This document shows positions 9,199-18,428 of a stretch of 64,000 nt of DNA, in pieces (position 1 is the stretch's first letter; each line of letters begins with the position of its first letter). The translations under genes and the position numbers were made by a program. This DNA comes from Leisingera sp. ANG-M7. Lineage in GTDB: Bacteria; Pseudomonadota; Alphaproteobacteria; Rhodobacterales; Rhodobacteraceae. The stretch is from NCBI RefSeq assembly GCF_000813965.1, contig NZ_JWLI01000011.1:214109-278108 (forward strand), written 5' to 3'. The notes under the pieces were generated by a model, which searched no databases, was not told where the DNA came from, and saw only the letters and a program-made list of their open reading frames with translations.

Positions 9199-9960
9199 AT
9201 GAAGGGCTGGTCGATTTTCTCGCATTCCGTGAGCATGGTGCTACGGAATGTCCAAGCTGCAATCCAGATTTTCCTGGTCCCAACGCTGCTTGTGTTCGCA
9301 GTGGTGTTTGCCGTGGTCTATACCGCAATCCAGTCGGGGATGTTGCCGCAGGGGCAGGTCGTCAATGTGGCGCTAGGCAGCGTGCCTGCTGGTTTGCTGC
9401 TGCAAATGGCTGCGGTCTGGATCATCGTCATACTGGTCAGCATATGGGGTGTTGTCGCCTGGCACAGGTACGTGCTGCTGGAAGAGATGCCTGAAGGCTG
9501 GATTCCCCGGCTCCACACCTCCAATATCCTCATCTACTTTCTGCGAGCGGTCCAGCTTGCCATCGTTTCGGTGATCTCTCTGATCGTGGTCGCCTTCATC
9601 GGAAGCGCGTTTGCGGAGGCAGCGGGGTATTTCGGGGTTGCCGTACTGATTGTGCTTTTTATCGGCATCGCCCTGTTTCTGTCGCGGCTTCTGGTCATTC
9701 TCCCTGCTGCGGCAGTTGGCAGGCCGTTCGGCCTCAGTGACGCATTGGAGGCGACCAAGGGCGCTGTTCCGGCACTGTTCCTGCTTGGTGTGTGCGTGTT
9801 TCTTGCACAGCTCGCGGTGGAGCTTACGCTGTCGGCAGTTTCCGGAATCCCGGTCGTTTCTCTCGTACTGCAATTGGGATTTGCGGTCCTGATGAGCCTT
9901 CTGAACGTCAGCATCATGACCACACTTTACGGCCATTACGTCGAAGGCCGCCCGGTCTGA
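9199..9960 (+). CDS. Polytopic membrane protein of unknown function
   Basis: A 253-residue integral membrane protein with about six hydrophobic segments (near residues 18-42, 60-85, 108-135, 138-162, 185-210 and 218-240). Short charged loops separate them, including '[16 protein letters not shown]', which resembles loops in DUF975/glycerophosphoryl-diester-type membrane anchors. I do not recognise a catalytic motif. The ATG at 9199 follows TTGGAGA with good spacing. The preceding palindrome sits in its leader. It is followed by a GC-rich hairpin and then ilvA. Confidence 0.75.
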   Translation: MKGWSIFSHSVSMVLRNVQAAIQIFLVPTLLVFAVVFAVVYTAIQSGMLPQGQVVNVALGSVPAGLLLQMAAVWIIVILVSIWGVVAWHRYVLLEEMPEGWIPRLHTSNILIYFLRAVQLAIVSVISLIVVAFIGSAFAEAAGYFGVAVLIVLFIGIALFLSRLLVILPAAAVGRPFGLSDALEATKGAVPALFLLGVCVFLAQLAVELTLSAVSGIPVVSLVLQLGFAVLMSLLNVSIMTTLYGHYVEGRPV

Positions 9961-9986
9961 TCCTCAGTATTCTTATGTATGCTTTG

Positions 9987-10016
9987 ATGCCCGCCTCTTG
10001 CCTTAGTGGCGGGCAT
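9987..10016 (+). terminator. Hairpin between membrane protein gene and ilvA
   Basis: A 9-bp perfect stem (ATGCCCGCC / GGCGGGCAT) with a 12-nt loop lies between the stop at 9960 and the ilvA start at 10034. There is no T run after it, so it is either a weak terminator or a structured leader of ilvA. Confidence 0.4.
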
Positions 10017-10033
10017 ACGCCACTGAAGAATGC

Positions 10034-11260
10034 ATGAGCGATTTCAAGACCCAGGCCCGCGCCGCTGAACAGGCGATGCGCGATGTGTTTCCCGCAACGC
10101 CGCTGCAACGCAATGTGCATCTTTCCGAACGGTTTGGCGCCGACATCTACCTCAAGCGCGAGGATCTGAGCCCGGTCCGATCCTACAAGATACGCGGTGC
10201 GATGAACGCGATGCGCAAGCAGCCGGACCAGGAGCTGTTTGTCTGTGCCTCTGCCGGTAACCATGCACAGGGGGTGGCCTTCATGTGCCGGCACATGGGC
10301 AAGCGCGGGGTGATCTTCATGCCGGTCACCACGCCGCAGCAGAAGATCCAGAAGACCCGGATGTTCGGAGGCGACAATATCGAGATCCACCTGGTCGGCG
10401 ACTATTTTGATGTTTGCCTGACCGCCGCGCAGGAATGGTGCGCGCAGGAGGGCGGGTATTTCCTGTCTCCCTTCGATGATGCTGACGTGATTGAAGGTCA
10501 AGCCTCTATCGCGGTGGAGATCGAGGAACAGCTGGGCAAGGTGCCCGATCATGTTCTGCTGCCGGTTGGCGGCGGAGGCATGTCTGCGGGTGTTTACTCG
10601 TGGTTTGGCGACGAGGTGCACAGTCTGTTTGTGGAGCCGGACGGCGGTGCCTGCCTTCGTGCGGCGCTGTCGGCAGGCAAACCGGTGCCGCTGGATGCAG
10701 TCGATACTTTTGTGGATGGCGCGGCAGTGGGTCGGATTGGCGATTTGCCCTTTGATATCCTGAGAAACGTGCCGCTGCCGGATGTGCTGGCAATCTCTGA
10801 GGACCGGATCTGTACGACGATTATCGAGATGCTTAACGTTGAGGGCATTGTTTTGGAGCCGGCGGGAGCGCTGTCGGTTGAGGCGCTGCATGATGTGCGC
10901 TCTTGGATCCGCGGTAAAACCGTGGTTTGCGTTACATCCGGCGGCAACTTCGATTTCGAACGGCTACCCGAAGTCAAGGAACGGGCGCAGCGTTATTCAG
11001 GGGTGAAGAAATACTTCATTCTTCGACTGCCTCAACGGCCGGGTGCACTGAAGGAATTCCTTGGCATTCTGGGGCCTGAAGATGATATCGCCCGCTTCGA
11101 ATACATGAAAAAGTCGGCGCGCAATTTCGGTTCAGTACTGATTGGGATTGAAACCAAACGGCCGGAGAATTTTGAGCTGCTGTTTGCGCGTCTTGATGCC
11201 GCGGGCATGACCTACACGGATATCACCAGAGACGAGACCTTGGTGCAGTTTGTTATCTGA
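10034..11260 (+). CDS. ilvA: Threonine ammonia-lyase
   Basis: A 408-residue PLP enzyme that deaminates threonine to 2-oxobutanoate, the first step of isoleucine synthesis. 'KREDLSPVRSYKIRGAM' contains the PLP Lys, 'CASAGNHAQGVAF' is the substrate loop, 'PVGGGGMSAG' binds the PLP phosphate and 'TSGGNFDF' closes the site. Residues about 325-408 form one ACT-like regulatory domain ('KYFILRLPQRPGALKEFL'), giving the shorter one-regulatory-domain form, unlike the longer E. coli IlvA with two. Feedback inhibition by isoleucine is likely through that domain. Confidence 0.95.
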   Translation: MSDFKTQARAAEQAMRDVFPATPLQRNVHLSERFGADIYLKREDLSPVRSYKIRGAMNAMRKQPDQELFVCASAGNHAQGVAFMCRHMGKRGVIFMPVTTPQQKIQKTRMFGGDNIEIHLVGDYFDVCLTAAQEWCAQEGGYFLSPFDDADVIEGQASIAVEIEEQLGKVPDHVLLPVGGGGMSAGVYSWFGDEVHSLFVEPDGGACLRAALSAGKPVPLDAVDTFVDGAAVGRIGDLPFDILRNVPLPDVLAISEDRICTTIIEMLNVEGIVLEPAGALSVEALHDVRSWIRGKTVVCVTSGGNFDFERLPEVKERAQRYSGVKKYFILRLPQRPGALKEFLGILGPEDDIARFEYMKKSARNFGSVLIGIETKRPENFELLFARLDAAGMTYTDITRDETLVQFVI

Positions 11261-11274
11261 CCCACCGCGAGGAT

Positions 11275-11598
11275 TCAGAATTTTTCGGACAGACCAGTCA
11301 GAAAAGCAGACTTGGAAGCTTGAAAATTGGCGATGATGGCGGCGACGTCGACGCCTTTTGCTTCGCCCTGTGCGGACCTTCGCTCGCCATCCAGGCACAT
11401 TGAGGAAAACTCTTCAAATCCAAGGTTGAGCGCACTGCCTTTCAGGAAGTGCAGGTCCTGCTCAAGCTGGCCGCGATCGCCGCCTTCCAGCTTGCCGATA
11501 ACTTCTTCGACCTCTTCCAAAAAGATTTCAACAACTTCACCGAAGTCCTCGGCGCCGACTTCTTCACGCAGCTCGGTCACGCGTGGCCAGTCAATCAT
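11275..11598 (-). CDS. Hpt domain histidine phosphotransfer protein
   Basis: A 107-residue single-domain phosphotransfer protein. 'DLHFLKGSALNLGF' carries the phospho-accepting His at residue 50 within the HxLKG motif. The rest is predicted helical, as expected for the four-helix Hpt bundle. It would relay phosphate between a histidine kinase and a response regulator in the cytosol. It is divergent from a response-regulator phosphatase gene 186 bp away, its most likely partner. An AAGGACG site precedes the ATG. No kinase lies nearby. Confidence 0.88.
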   Translation of the reverse strand: MIDWPRVTELREEVGAEDFGEVVEIFLEEVEEVIGKLEGGDRGQLEQDLHFLKGSALNLGFEEFSSMCLDGERRSAQGEAKGVDVAAIIANFQASKSAFLTGLSEKF

Positions 11599-11784
11599 GT
11601 GATACGTCCTTACGATCTTTCGCTGTGTGCACTTCTTAAGTTGATTGCAGTAAAAATATGGTGAAATAAAGGAGGAAGCTCAAATTTTAGGCTTCACCGC
11701 CTGTTAAATCTCTGCGCCGATAGTATCACAAGATCTTCTGATTTTGCCATTTGTGAGGTGCCTTCGGTGCTGCCAGAAAGTTCG

Positions 11785-13038
11785 ATGGACGACGAGGACC
11801 AGACAGTGGCCGGATCAATTCGCCGTGTGCTGGTTGTGGACGACAGCCGCCTGCAAAGACGCATTCTTGTGGCGTCTCTAAAGAAATGGGGATTCGAGGT
11901 CGTTGAAGCCGACAGCGGCGAGGCAGCTATGGCTATCTGCCACAAGGAGATCCCTGATCTAATTCTCAGCGACTGGATGATGCCAGGAATGAACGGGCTG
12001 GAGTTTTGCCGTGCGTTCCGAGCCCGCACCAGCGAGGACTATGCGTACTTCATTCTGCTGACATCCAAGAGTGAAAAAAATGAGGTTGCTGAAGGTCTTG
12101 ATGCAGGCGCTGATGATTTTCTGACGAAGCCGGTCAGCTCTGATGAACTGCGGGCAAGGATCTCCGCCGGTGAGCGGATTTTAAGGATGCAGCGGGAGCT
12201 TTCTGAGAAGAACCGCATCGTGTCGGAAACCCTGGGCGAGCTGCAGCGGGTCTATGACGCAATCGACAAAGATCTGATCCAGGCCCGAAAGATCCAGGAA
12301 TCACTGGTGCCAGAGCTGTCCAAGGAATTCGGTTCCTCAACGGTCAGCCTGCTGCTCAAGCCTTGCGGCCATATCGGCGGGGATCTGGTCGGGATGTTTT
12401 CGCCCGGCGTGAATCGAATCGGCTTCTACTCGATCGACGTGTCTGGCCATGGCATCACCTCTGCTATGATGACGGCGCGATTGGGCGGTTACCTGTCTTC
12501 CAATTACTTTGACCAAAATGTTGGTATGGAAAAGCGGTTCAACCGCTTTTATGCCCTGCGCCAGCCGGAGGAGGTGGCCAGTCTTCTGAATGCACGCCTG
12601 ATTGCCGATACCGGGATCGAAGAATATTTTACGATGGCGTATTGCATTGCTGATCTTCGCAGCGGGGTCGTCAAGATGGTGCAGGCGGGCCACCCGCATC
12701 CACTGCTGCTGCGCAAATCCGGTGAAATGGAATTCATTGGCAAAGGTGGCGTGCCTGTCGGCCTTGTACCGGACATTGGCTACAGCCAGGAAGAGTTCAC
12801 GATGGAGCGCGGCGACAGATTGCTGCTGTTTTCTGACGGCTTCACCGAAGCGCGGCTGGAGGACGGGTCCATGCTTGAGCCTGAAGGTCTGATGGACTTG
12901 GTGCAGAAATGCGGACCGGAGCAGAACGGCAAGGAGTTCCTTGACGACCTTTATTGGCATCTGACCCAGATGATGAGCAAGGAACATGGGCTGGAAGATG
13001 ACGTCTCCGCCACCTTGTTTGAATACCAAGGCCCTTAG
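11785..13038 (+). CDS. Response regulator with PP2C/SpoIIE phosphatase output
   Basis: About 417 residues. Residues about 15-130 are a receiver domain ('VLVVDDSRLQRRIL', phospho-Asp in 'LILSDWMMPGMNG', 'LLTSK', 'GADDFLTKP'). A coiled-coil linker (about 140-180, ending 'QARKIQESLVP') leads into a PP2C/SpoIIE phosphatase domain with metal-binding 'GGDLVG', 'SIDVSGHGITSAM', 'MVQAGHPHPLL', 'LLFSDGFTEA' and 'EDDVSATLF'. RsbU-type proteins like this dephosphorylate anti-anti-sigma factors. The start is uncertain: ATG 11785 is preferred, but GTG 11758 is possible and neither has a strong ribosome site. The divergent Hpt gene probably controls its receiver. Confidence 0.9.
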   Translation: MDDEDQTVAGSIRRVLVVDDSRLQRRILVASLKKWGFEVVEADSGEAAMAICHKEIPDLILSDWMMPGMNGLEFCRAFRARTSEDYAYFILLTSKSEKNEVAEGLDAGADDFLTKPVSSDELRARISAGERILRMQRELSEKNRIVSETLGELQRVYDAIDKDLIQARKIQESLVPELSKEFGSSTVSLLLKPCGHIGGDLVGMFSPGVNRIGFYSIDVSGHGITSAMMTARLGGYLSSNYFDQNVGMEKRFNRFYALRQPEEVASLLNARLIADTGIEEYFTMAYCIADLRSGVVKMVQAGHPHPLLLRKSGEMEFIGKGGVPVGLVPDIGYSQEEFTMERGDRLLLFSDGFTEARLEDGSMLEPEGLMDLVQKCGPEQNGKEFLDDLYWHLTQMMSKEHGLEDDVSATLFEYQGP

Positions 13039-13048
13039 GCGCGATTTA

Positions 13049-13558
13049 TTACCGCCGAATGTTGACGTCCCGGCCGCGGCTGGGATTTTGCGTTGAAGAC
13101 TGCAGCCGCCCCGCCCGCAGGCGGACTGCCAACTGAGCGGCAAAGTAGCGGTCCCCGGCATTACCTAGTTTTGTGGCAGCTTCTGCAGGGTCTATCCAGA
13201 GCGCTTCATGCCCTTGCTCCGCCGGCGGGCCGATCCTGCGTAGAGGCCGGGCCACATAAATGTGGCACAATTTCTCAGCCCAAAGATCGTATTCGGGCAT
13301 ATAGGCAAAGCGCCTGAAGGCTCCCAGTTTCCGCAGGTCGTGAATTTTCCAGCCTGTTTCTTCATAGACCTCGCGATGCAGGGCGGGGATCGGCGACTCG
13401 CCAGGGTCGATGCCGCCTCCGGGCAGTTGCAGATCCGGATGGGGATCATACTGGCAGGTGATCAATAGTTTTCCGTCGCGGGGCAGCAGCGCGTACGCGC
13501 CCGGGCGCATCTGGTAGCGGCGGCCCTTCTGCGGTGCGTCGCCAAAACGTCTGATCAA
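13049..13558 (-). CDS. Nudix hydrolase
   Basis: A 169-residue Nudix hydrolase. The Nudix box is complete: 'GGIDPGESPIPALHREVYEETGW' spans GX5EX7REUXEEXGU, supplying the metal-binding glutamates. The upstream 'LPGG' and downstream 'AYMPEYDLWAEKLCHIYVARPL' fit the fold. The substrate is unknown; the family cleaves nucleoside diphosphate-linked compounds. It converges with the response-regulator phosphatase gene 10 bp from its stop. The C-terminal 20 residues are basic and look disordered. Confidence 0.9.
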   Translation of the reverse strand: MIRRFGDAPQKGRRYQMRPGAYALLPRDGKLLITCQYDPHPDLQLPGGGIDPGESPIPALHREVYEETGWKIHDLRKLGAFRRFAYMPEYDLWAEKLCHIYVARPLRRIGPPAEQGHEALWIDPAEAATKLGNAGDRYFAAQLAVRLRAGRLQSSTQNPSRGRDVNIRR

Positions 13559-13635
13559 GGGCTGGCCCCTTCACTCTGGTGTCGTTTCTCCTATATAGCC
13601 CCGGTATGCCAATCCCCGGCGCGTAAGGAAACCCC

Positions 13636-14622
13636 ATGACTCTTGGTTCGAAAATCGCGTGGGACGACACCGTCCTGCCATTCCAGCTTGATGCATCCGA
13701 CATGCGCGGCCGCGTGGCGCGGCTTGACGGTGTTCTGGAAGGTATCCTGAAGCAGCACGACTACCCGCCCGTGGTCGAAGCGCTTGTTGCAGAGATGGCG
13801 CTTTTGACGGCATTGATCGGTCAGACGATTTCCCTGCGTTGGAAGTTGTCGCTGCAGGTACAGTCCAAAGGGGCAGTGCGGATGATCGCAACTGACTACT
13901 ATGCGCCGCAAAAGGAAGGTGAGATCGGTCGGATCCGCGCCTATGCCAGCTTTGACCGTGACAGGCTGACGGACAGCAATCCACTTGAACAGGTGGGCGA
14001 AGGCTATTTCGCTATTCTGATCGATCAGGGCAATGGCACCCAGCCTTATCAGGGCATCACGCCGCTGTCCGGCGGATCTCTGAGTGCCTGTGCCGAGGCA
14101 TATTTTGCACAGTCAGAACAGCTGCCGACCATGTTCAAGCTCAGCTTTGGAAAGTCGGCGGAACCGGGCGTAGCTGAGCATTGGCGCGCCGGCGGTGTTA
14201 TGCTGCAGAGCATGCCCAAGGCGTCTCCCTTTGCAGCGCAGGGCGAAGGTTCCGGCGAGGTTCTTCAAGCAATCGACCTGGTTTCCGGGGACGAGGAAGA
14301 GAATTGGAACCGTGCCACAACGCTGCTGAGTACGGTGGAAGAACTTGAGCTGATCGGCCCGTCAGTAACCCCTACTGACTTGTTGATCCGATTGTTTCAC
14401 GAGGAACAACCGCGGGTCTATGACACCCAGCCGGTGCGTTTTGGCTGCACCTGTTCTGAGGAGCGGGTACGGCAAAGCCTGTCTATATACTCGGCGAAGG
14501 ACATCGAGAAGATGACCACGGATGATGGTCGGGTAACTGCCGACTGTCAGTTCTGCGGCGCGCATTACGATCTGGATCCAGCAAGTGTTGGATTTGAAGC
14601 GGAAAAACCACCAAGTGAGTGA
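13636..14622 (+). CDS. hslO: Redox-regulated chaperone Hsp33
   Basis: A 328-residue cytosolic holdase that is activated by oxidation. The four zinc-binding cysteines near the C-terminus are present in the CxC...CxxC pattern ('FGCTCSEERV' and 'ADCQFCGAHY'). The N-terminal substrate-binding part includes 'RGRVARLDGVLEGIL' and 'AEMALLTALIGQTISLRWKLSLQVQSKG', with 'GEGYFAILIDQG' in the centre. Length is slightly above the usual 290-300. Its stop overlaps the GTG of the next Nudix gene by 8 bp, and the CCA nucleotidyltransferase follows, making a three-gene operon. Confidence 0.95.
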   Translation: MTLGSKIAWDDTVLPFQLDASDMRGRVARLDGVLEGILKQHDYPPVVEALVAEMALLTALIGQTISLRWKLSLQVQSKGAVRMIATDYYAPQKEGEIGRIRAYASFDRDRLTDSNPLEQVGEGYFAILIDQGNGTQPYQGITPLSGGSLSACAEAYFAQSEQLPTMFKLSFGKSAEPGVAEHWRAGGVMLQSMPKASPFAAQGEGSGEVLQAIDLVSGDEEENWNRATTLLSTVEELELIGPSVTPTDLLIRLFHEEQPRVYDTQPVRFGCTCSEERVRQSLSIYSAKDIEKMTTDDGRVTADCQFCGAHYDLDPASVGFEAEKPPSE

Positions 14623-15232
14623 CCCTGCCCAGGATCTGATTTACCAGATTGCCGCTGCTTTGAATGGACAGGGCGGCGGCTCGTCTGATTTTGACCTGAA
14701 CCCTGAAACTGTACTGCAGGAAGGGCGCAAGCTGCGCCCGGCTGGTGTGCTGGTACCGGTCACTATTGCTTCAGGCTCGCCGCGGCTAATCCTGACGAAA
14801 CGCTCCTCAGCGCTAAAGCATCATCCGGGTCAGATTGCCTTTCCCGGCGGTAAGGTGGATGCGGGCGACAAGGACGCCTGCAGTGCTGCGCTGCGGGAGG
14901 CTTGGGAAGAGATTGGCCTGCCGCAAGACCTTCCTCAGGTCATTGGCTGTTTGCCAGAGCATGAAACCGTGACCGGTTTTTCCGTGACGCCTGTGGTTGC
15001 CTTGATCCGGGACTGGTTTGAGGAGCACCCTGAAACCGGCGAAGTGGCAGAGGTGTTTTCGGTTCCTCTGGAACATATCCTGGAACCGGATAACTACATT
15101 ATCGAATCCCGCCGCTGGCGCGGGACCCGACGCCGCTATTATACCGTTCCATATGGGCCATATTACATTTGGGGGGCCACCGCACGTATGCTGCGCGGCT
15201 TCGCGGCCCGAATGGAGGGGGAATGCGGCTAG
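14615..15232 (+). CDS. Nudix hydrolase, CoA pyrophosphatase type
   Basis: About 205 residues. The Nudix box 'GGKVDAGDKDACSAALREAWEEIGL' is preceded by the CoA-pyrophosphatase signature 'LILTKRSSALKHHPGQIAFPGG', which matches the UPF0035/NudL pattern. It probably hydrolyses CoA or related thioesters. The GTG at 14615 is preferred because it begins 'VSDPAQDL' and overlaps the hslO stop; a GTG at 14585 would extend it further back. Its stop at 15232 overlaps the next gene's start by 10 bp. Confidence 0.9.
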   Translation: MSDPAQDLIYQIAAALNGQGGGSSDFDLNPETVLQEGRKLRPAGVLVPVTIASGSPRLILTKRSSALKHHPGQIAFPGGKVDAGDKDACSAALREAWEEIGLPQDLPQVIGCLPEHETVTGFSVTPVVALIRDWFEEHPETGEVAEVFSVPLEHILEPDNYIIESRRWRGTRRRYYTVPYGPYYIWGATARMLRGFAARMEGECG

Positions 15233-16374
15233 ATCAGCCATGGCTGAAGAACCCGGCAACGCAGGCGGTGTGCCAGGCCGTCGCGGCCGATGGCGCGCAG
15301 GTGCTGTTTGTTGGCGGCTGTGTGCGCAATGCGCTGCTGGGTGAACCGGTTTCCGATATGGACCTTGCCACTGACGCGCGGCCGGAGCAGGTGATGGAGT
15401 CTGCCGCCCGGGCTGGGATAAAGGCAGTGCCGACTGGAATAGACCATGGCACGGTAACACTGGTCCGGAACGGTATCCCGCATGAGATCACCACCTTCCG
15501 CAAGGATGTGTCCACTGATGGTCGCCGGGCTGTGGTGGCGTTTTCGAACGACATTGCCGAGGATGCCCGCCGTCGCGACTTCACAATGAATGCGATCTAT
15601 GCACGCCCGGATGGTGAAGTCGTGGATCCGCTGGGCGGTTTGGCGGATCTCACTAAGCGCCGGGTGCGGTTTATCGGGAAGGCGGAAAACCGGATCCGGG
15701 AGGATTACCTGCGCAGCCTTCGGTACTTCCGTTTTCACGCCTGGTTCGGCGACCAGGCAGAGGGGTTTGACGCGGATGCGCTGGCGGCGATCGCGGCCAA
15801 TCTGGACGGGCTGGCCGCCTTGTCCAGGGAGCGGGTTGGTGCTGAATTGCTAAAGCTTCTGGCAGCACCCGACCCGGCGCCGTCGGTTGCGGCTATGCGG
15901 CAGTCTGGCGTCCTGGCTAACGTTTTACCCGGGGCAGATGACCGCGCTTTGGCGCCGCTGATCTATCTTGAGGCTGGGAAAAAGCCTTCTGGTATCCGCC
16001 GCCTGGCAGCGCTGGGCGGGGAAGACCTGCAGGAGGCATTGCGGCTGAGCAAATCCCAAGCCTCATACTTGGCAGCAATCCGGGAGGCTGCCACTAGTAC
16101 CGCTGGCGCTAGTGAGCTCGGATACCGGATGGGCGTGGAAAAGGCACGGGATTCGCTGCTGCTTCGCGCTGCATTGCTGGAACAACCTCTTTGTTCTCAG
16201 TTAGAGACGAATATTGCACTGGGCGCAGGTGCGGCGTTCCCGGTAAAGGCGCGTGACCTTCTGCCGGACCTGAAAGGGCCGGAACTGGGTGCAGCCTTAA
16301 GGGAACTCGAGGCGGATTGGATTGCTTCGGGCTTTCGCCTCAGCAGGGAACAGTTGCTGAAATCCGTCCGCTGA
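15223..16374 (+). CDS. cca: CCA-adding type nucleotidyltransferase
   Basis: A 383-residue class II nucleotidyltransferase of the poly(A) polymerase / tRNA CCA-adding family. 'LFVGGCVRNALLGEPVSDMDLAT' contains the GG and DxD catalytic motif. 'RRRDFTMNAIYARPDGEVVDPLGG' is the second family motif, and 'RIREDYLRSLRYFRFHAWFG' the RNA-binding site. It most likely adds or repairs the 3' CCA of tRNA. The ATG at 15223 follows GGAGGGGGA and overlaps the upstream Nudix gene by 10 bp, arguing for translational coupling. Confidence 0.93.
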   Translation: MRLDQPWLKNPATQAVCQAVAADGAQVLFVGGCVRNALLGEPVSDMDLATDARPEQVMESAARAGIKAVPTGIDHGTVTLVRNGIPHEITTFRKDVSTDGRRAVVAFSNDIAEDARRRDFTMNAIYARPDGEVVDPLGGLADLTKRRVRFIGKAENRIREDYLRSLRYFRFHAWFGDQAEGFDADALAAIAANLDGLAALSRERVGAELLKLLAAPDPAPSVAAMRQSGVLANVLPGADDRALAPLIYLEAGKKPSGIRRLAALGGEDLQEALRLSKSQASYLAAIREAATSTAGASELGYRMGVEKARDSLLLRAALLEQPLCSQLETNIALGAGAAFPVKARDLLPDLKGPELGAALRELEADWIASGFRLSREQLLKSVR

Positions 16375-16469
16375 CAAGAAGTGTCAGCAGCGTCACAACC
16401 TTGGGGGGGTGACAAAACGGAAAATCTTGCGTACCCATAAGGCAGCCACCACATGACGGAGGAATGCTG

Positions 16470-16496
16470 ATGTATTACGGGATCTGGTTTCTATAA
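16470..16496 (+). CDS. Eight-codon open frame with strong ribosome site
   Basis: A GGAGG site is followed 7 nt later by ATG and an eight-residue frame reading MYYGIWFL, then TAA. It lies 93 bp before the first ABC transporter ATG. The peptide is aromatic and hydrophobic. It could be a leader peptide that couples translation to the downstream genes, or chance. No terminator or attenuator hairpin is evident after it. Confidence 0.25.
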   Translation: MYYGIWFL

Positions 16497-16589
16497 CGCC
16501 TGAGACCTTGCCCCGTGCGACGTGGGAGCCTTGGGCGGCCCGCTGTCTTCATCTGTATTCCGATATGCTCGAACCTCTGGAGCACCCGC

Positions 16590-18428
16590 ATGTTTCGCTT
16601 TTTCGAAAACCTTATTGACCCTTATTGCGCCTACCCGGAAACCAACACTCCGCCGACGCGGCTGTGGCCCTTCCTGCGCGAGTATTCCAAACCTTTCAAA
16701 AAGATCTTTGTGCTGACCGCGCTGATGTCGGTGATTGTCGCAGCGATTGAAGTCGGTTTGATTTACTACATGGGTCGGGTGGTGGACATCATGTCCGGCA
16801 CACCTGAGCAGGTCTGGGAGGACTACGGGATCGAACTGATTCTGGTCGCCCTGTTCATCTTGCTGCTGCGGCCGCTGATCCAGTTTTTGGATGTTGTGCT
16901 TCTGAACAACGCCATTCTGCCAAATTATGGAACCTTGATCCGCTGGAGAGCGCACAAGCATGTGCTGCGACAGTCTGTGGGATGGTTCGAGAACGATTTT
17001 GCCGGCCGGATTGCCAACCGGATCATGCAGACACCACCAGCTGCGGGAGAGGTGATCTTTCAGGTTTTTGACGCGATCACATTTTCACTGGCCTACCTGG
17101 TAGGCGCGGCGGTGTTGCTGTGGGTTGCAGACATTCGGCTGATGCTCCCGCTGGCAGTGTGGTTTATGCTGTATGCGATGCTGGTGATGTGGACCGTCAA
17201 AAGGGTCGGGCCGGCCAGCCAAGCATCGTCTGATGCGCGTTCTACAGTGACAGGGCGGGTGGTTGACAGCTATTCCAACATTCACTCGGTCAAGATGTTT
17301 GCCCACCATGACCGGGAGTTGACCTATGCCAAGGATGCGATCGAAAACACCCGTAAGACGTTCCAGACGGAGATGCGAATCTTCACAGTCATGGATGCCA
17401 CACTGGTCACGCTGAATGGGCTTTTGATTGTTGGTGTGGTGGGTTGGGCGGTGATGCTGTGGATGCAAGGCTCCGCCTCGGTAGGGCTGGTCGCCGCAGC
17501 GACCGCCCTGACCTTGCGTTTGAATGCAATGACCGGCTGGATCATGTGGGCGCTGACGTCCTTCTTCCGGCAGCTGGGTGTTGTCGCCGAGGGGATGGAG
17601 ACCATTGCCCAGCCGATTGACCTGGTGGATGCGGCCAATGCGGAACCTTTGCAGTTGACGAAGGGAGAAATCGAACTGCGCAGTCTGTCGCACCACTACG
17701 GACGCGAAGGCGGCGGGCTGGACAAGATCAGCCTGACCATCCGGCCCGGTGAAAAAATCGGTTTGATCGGGCGCTCGGGTGCTGGCAAGTCGACATTGGT
17801 GAAATTGCTCTTGAGGTTCTATGACGCTGAGCGCGGACAGATCCTGATCGATGGTCAGGATATCCGTTGTGTCACTCAGGATAGCTTGCGCAGCCGTATT
17901 GGTATGGTGCAGCAAGATAGTGCGCTGATGCACCGGTCGGTACGGGACAACCTGCTGTATGGACGTCCTGACGCGAGTGAGGATCAGATGATTGCGGCGG
18001 CCAAGCAGGCGCAGGCGCATGAATTCATTCTGGATCTGGAGGATCCGCAGGGGCGCCAGGGGTATGACGCCCATGTAGGGGAGCGCGGCGTGAAACTTTC
18101 AGGCGGGCAGCGCCAGCGAGTGACCTTGGCGCGGGTGATCTTGAAGGACGCGCCTATCCTGGTTCTGGATGAAGCGACATCTGCGCTGGATTCCGAAGTT
18201 GAGGCGGCCATCCAGGAGACCCTCTACGGCATGATGCAAGGCAAGACGGTGATCGCCATTGCACATAGGCTGTCCACCATCGCGCAGATGGACCGTATCT
18301 TGGTGATGGATCAGGGCCGTATAGTTGAAGAGGGAACGCATGAAGCGCTATTGCAGGCACAAGGGCTTTATGCGCAGCTCTGGGCGCGCCAGTCTGGCGG
18401 CTTCCTGAATATCGAGGCAGCAGAATGA
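16590..18428 (+). CDS. ABC transporter half-molecule, permease plus ATPase (first of pair)
   Basis: A 612-residue ABC exporter half-transporter. Residues about 30-330 contain six transmembrane helices. The C-terminal nucleotide-binding domain has Walker A 'GRSGAGKSTL', Q-loop 'IGMVQQD', signature 'LSGGQRQR', Walker B 'ILVLDEATSALD' with the catalytic Glu, and the H-loop 'IAHRLST'. The ATG at 16590 follows GGAG and starts 'MFRFFENLIDPYC'. Its stop overlaps the next ABC gene's ATG (ATGA), so the products probably form a heterodimer. Substrate unknown; lipid or drug export is typical. Confidence 0.93.
   Translation: MFRFFENLIDPYCAYPETNTPPTRLWPFLREYSKPFKKIFVLTALMSVIVAAIEVGLIYYMGRVVDIMSGTPEQVWEDYGIELILVALFILLLRPLIQFLDVVLLNNAILPNYGTLIRWRAHKHVLRQSVGWFENDFAGRIANRIMQTPPAAGEVIFQVFDAITFSLAYLVGAAVLLWVADIRLMLPLAVWFMLYAMLVMWTVKRVGPASQASSDARSTVTGRVVDSYSNIHSVKMFAHHDRELTYAKDAIENTRKTFQTEMRIFTVMDATLVTLNGLLIVGVVGWAVMLWMQGSASVGLVAAATALTLRLNAMTGWIMWALTSFFRQLGVVAEGMETIAQPIDLVDAANAEPLQLTKGEIELRSLSHHYGREGGGLDKISLTIRPGEKIGLIGRSGAGKSTLVKLLLRFYDAERGQILIDGQDIRCVTQDSLRSRIGMVQQDSALMHRSVRDNLLYGRPDASEDQMIAAAKQAQAHEFILDLEDPQGRQGYDAHVGERGVKLSGGQRQRVTLARVILKDAPILVLDEATSALDSEVEAAIQETLYGMMQGKTVIAIAHRLSTIAQMDRILVMDQGRIVEEGTHEALLQAQGLYAQLWARQSGGFLNIEAAE

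Noticed and set aside
7835..9328. Longer argG frame starting at 9328 on the minus strand
   Set aside because: The extra 89 residues pass through the palindrome and match no argininosuccinate synthase N-terminus; homologues start at '[14 protein letters not shown]'.
16375..16589. Possible tRNA or riboswitch before the ABC pair
   Set aside because: No cloverleaf or recognised aptamer; only a weak GTCAC/GTGAC hairpin is present.
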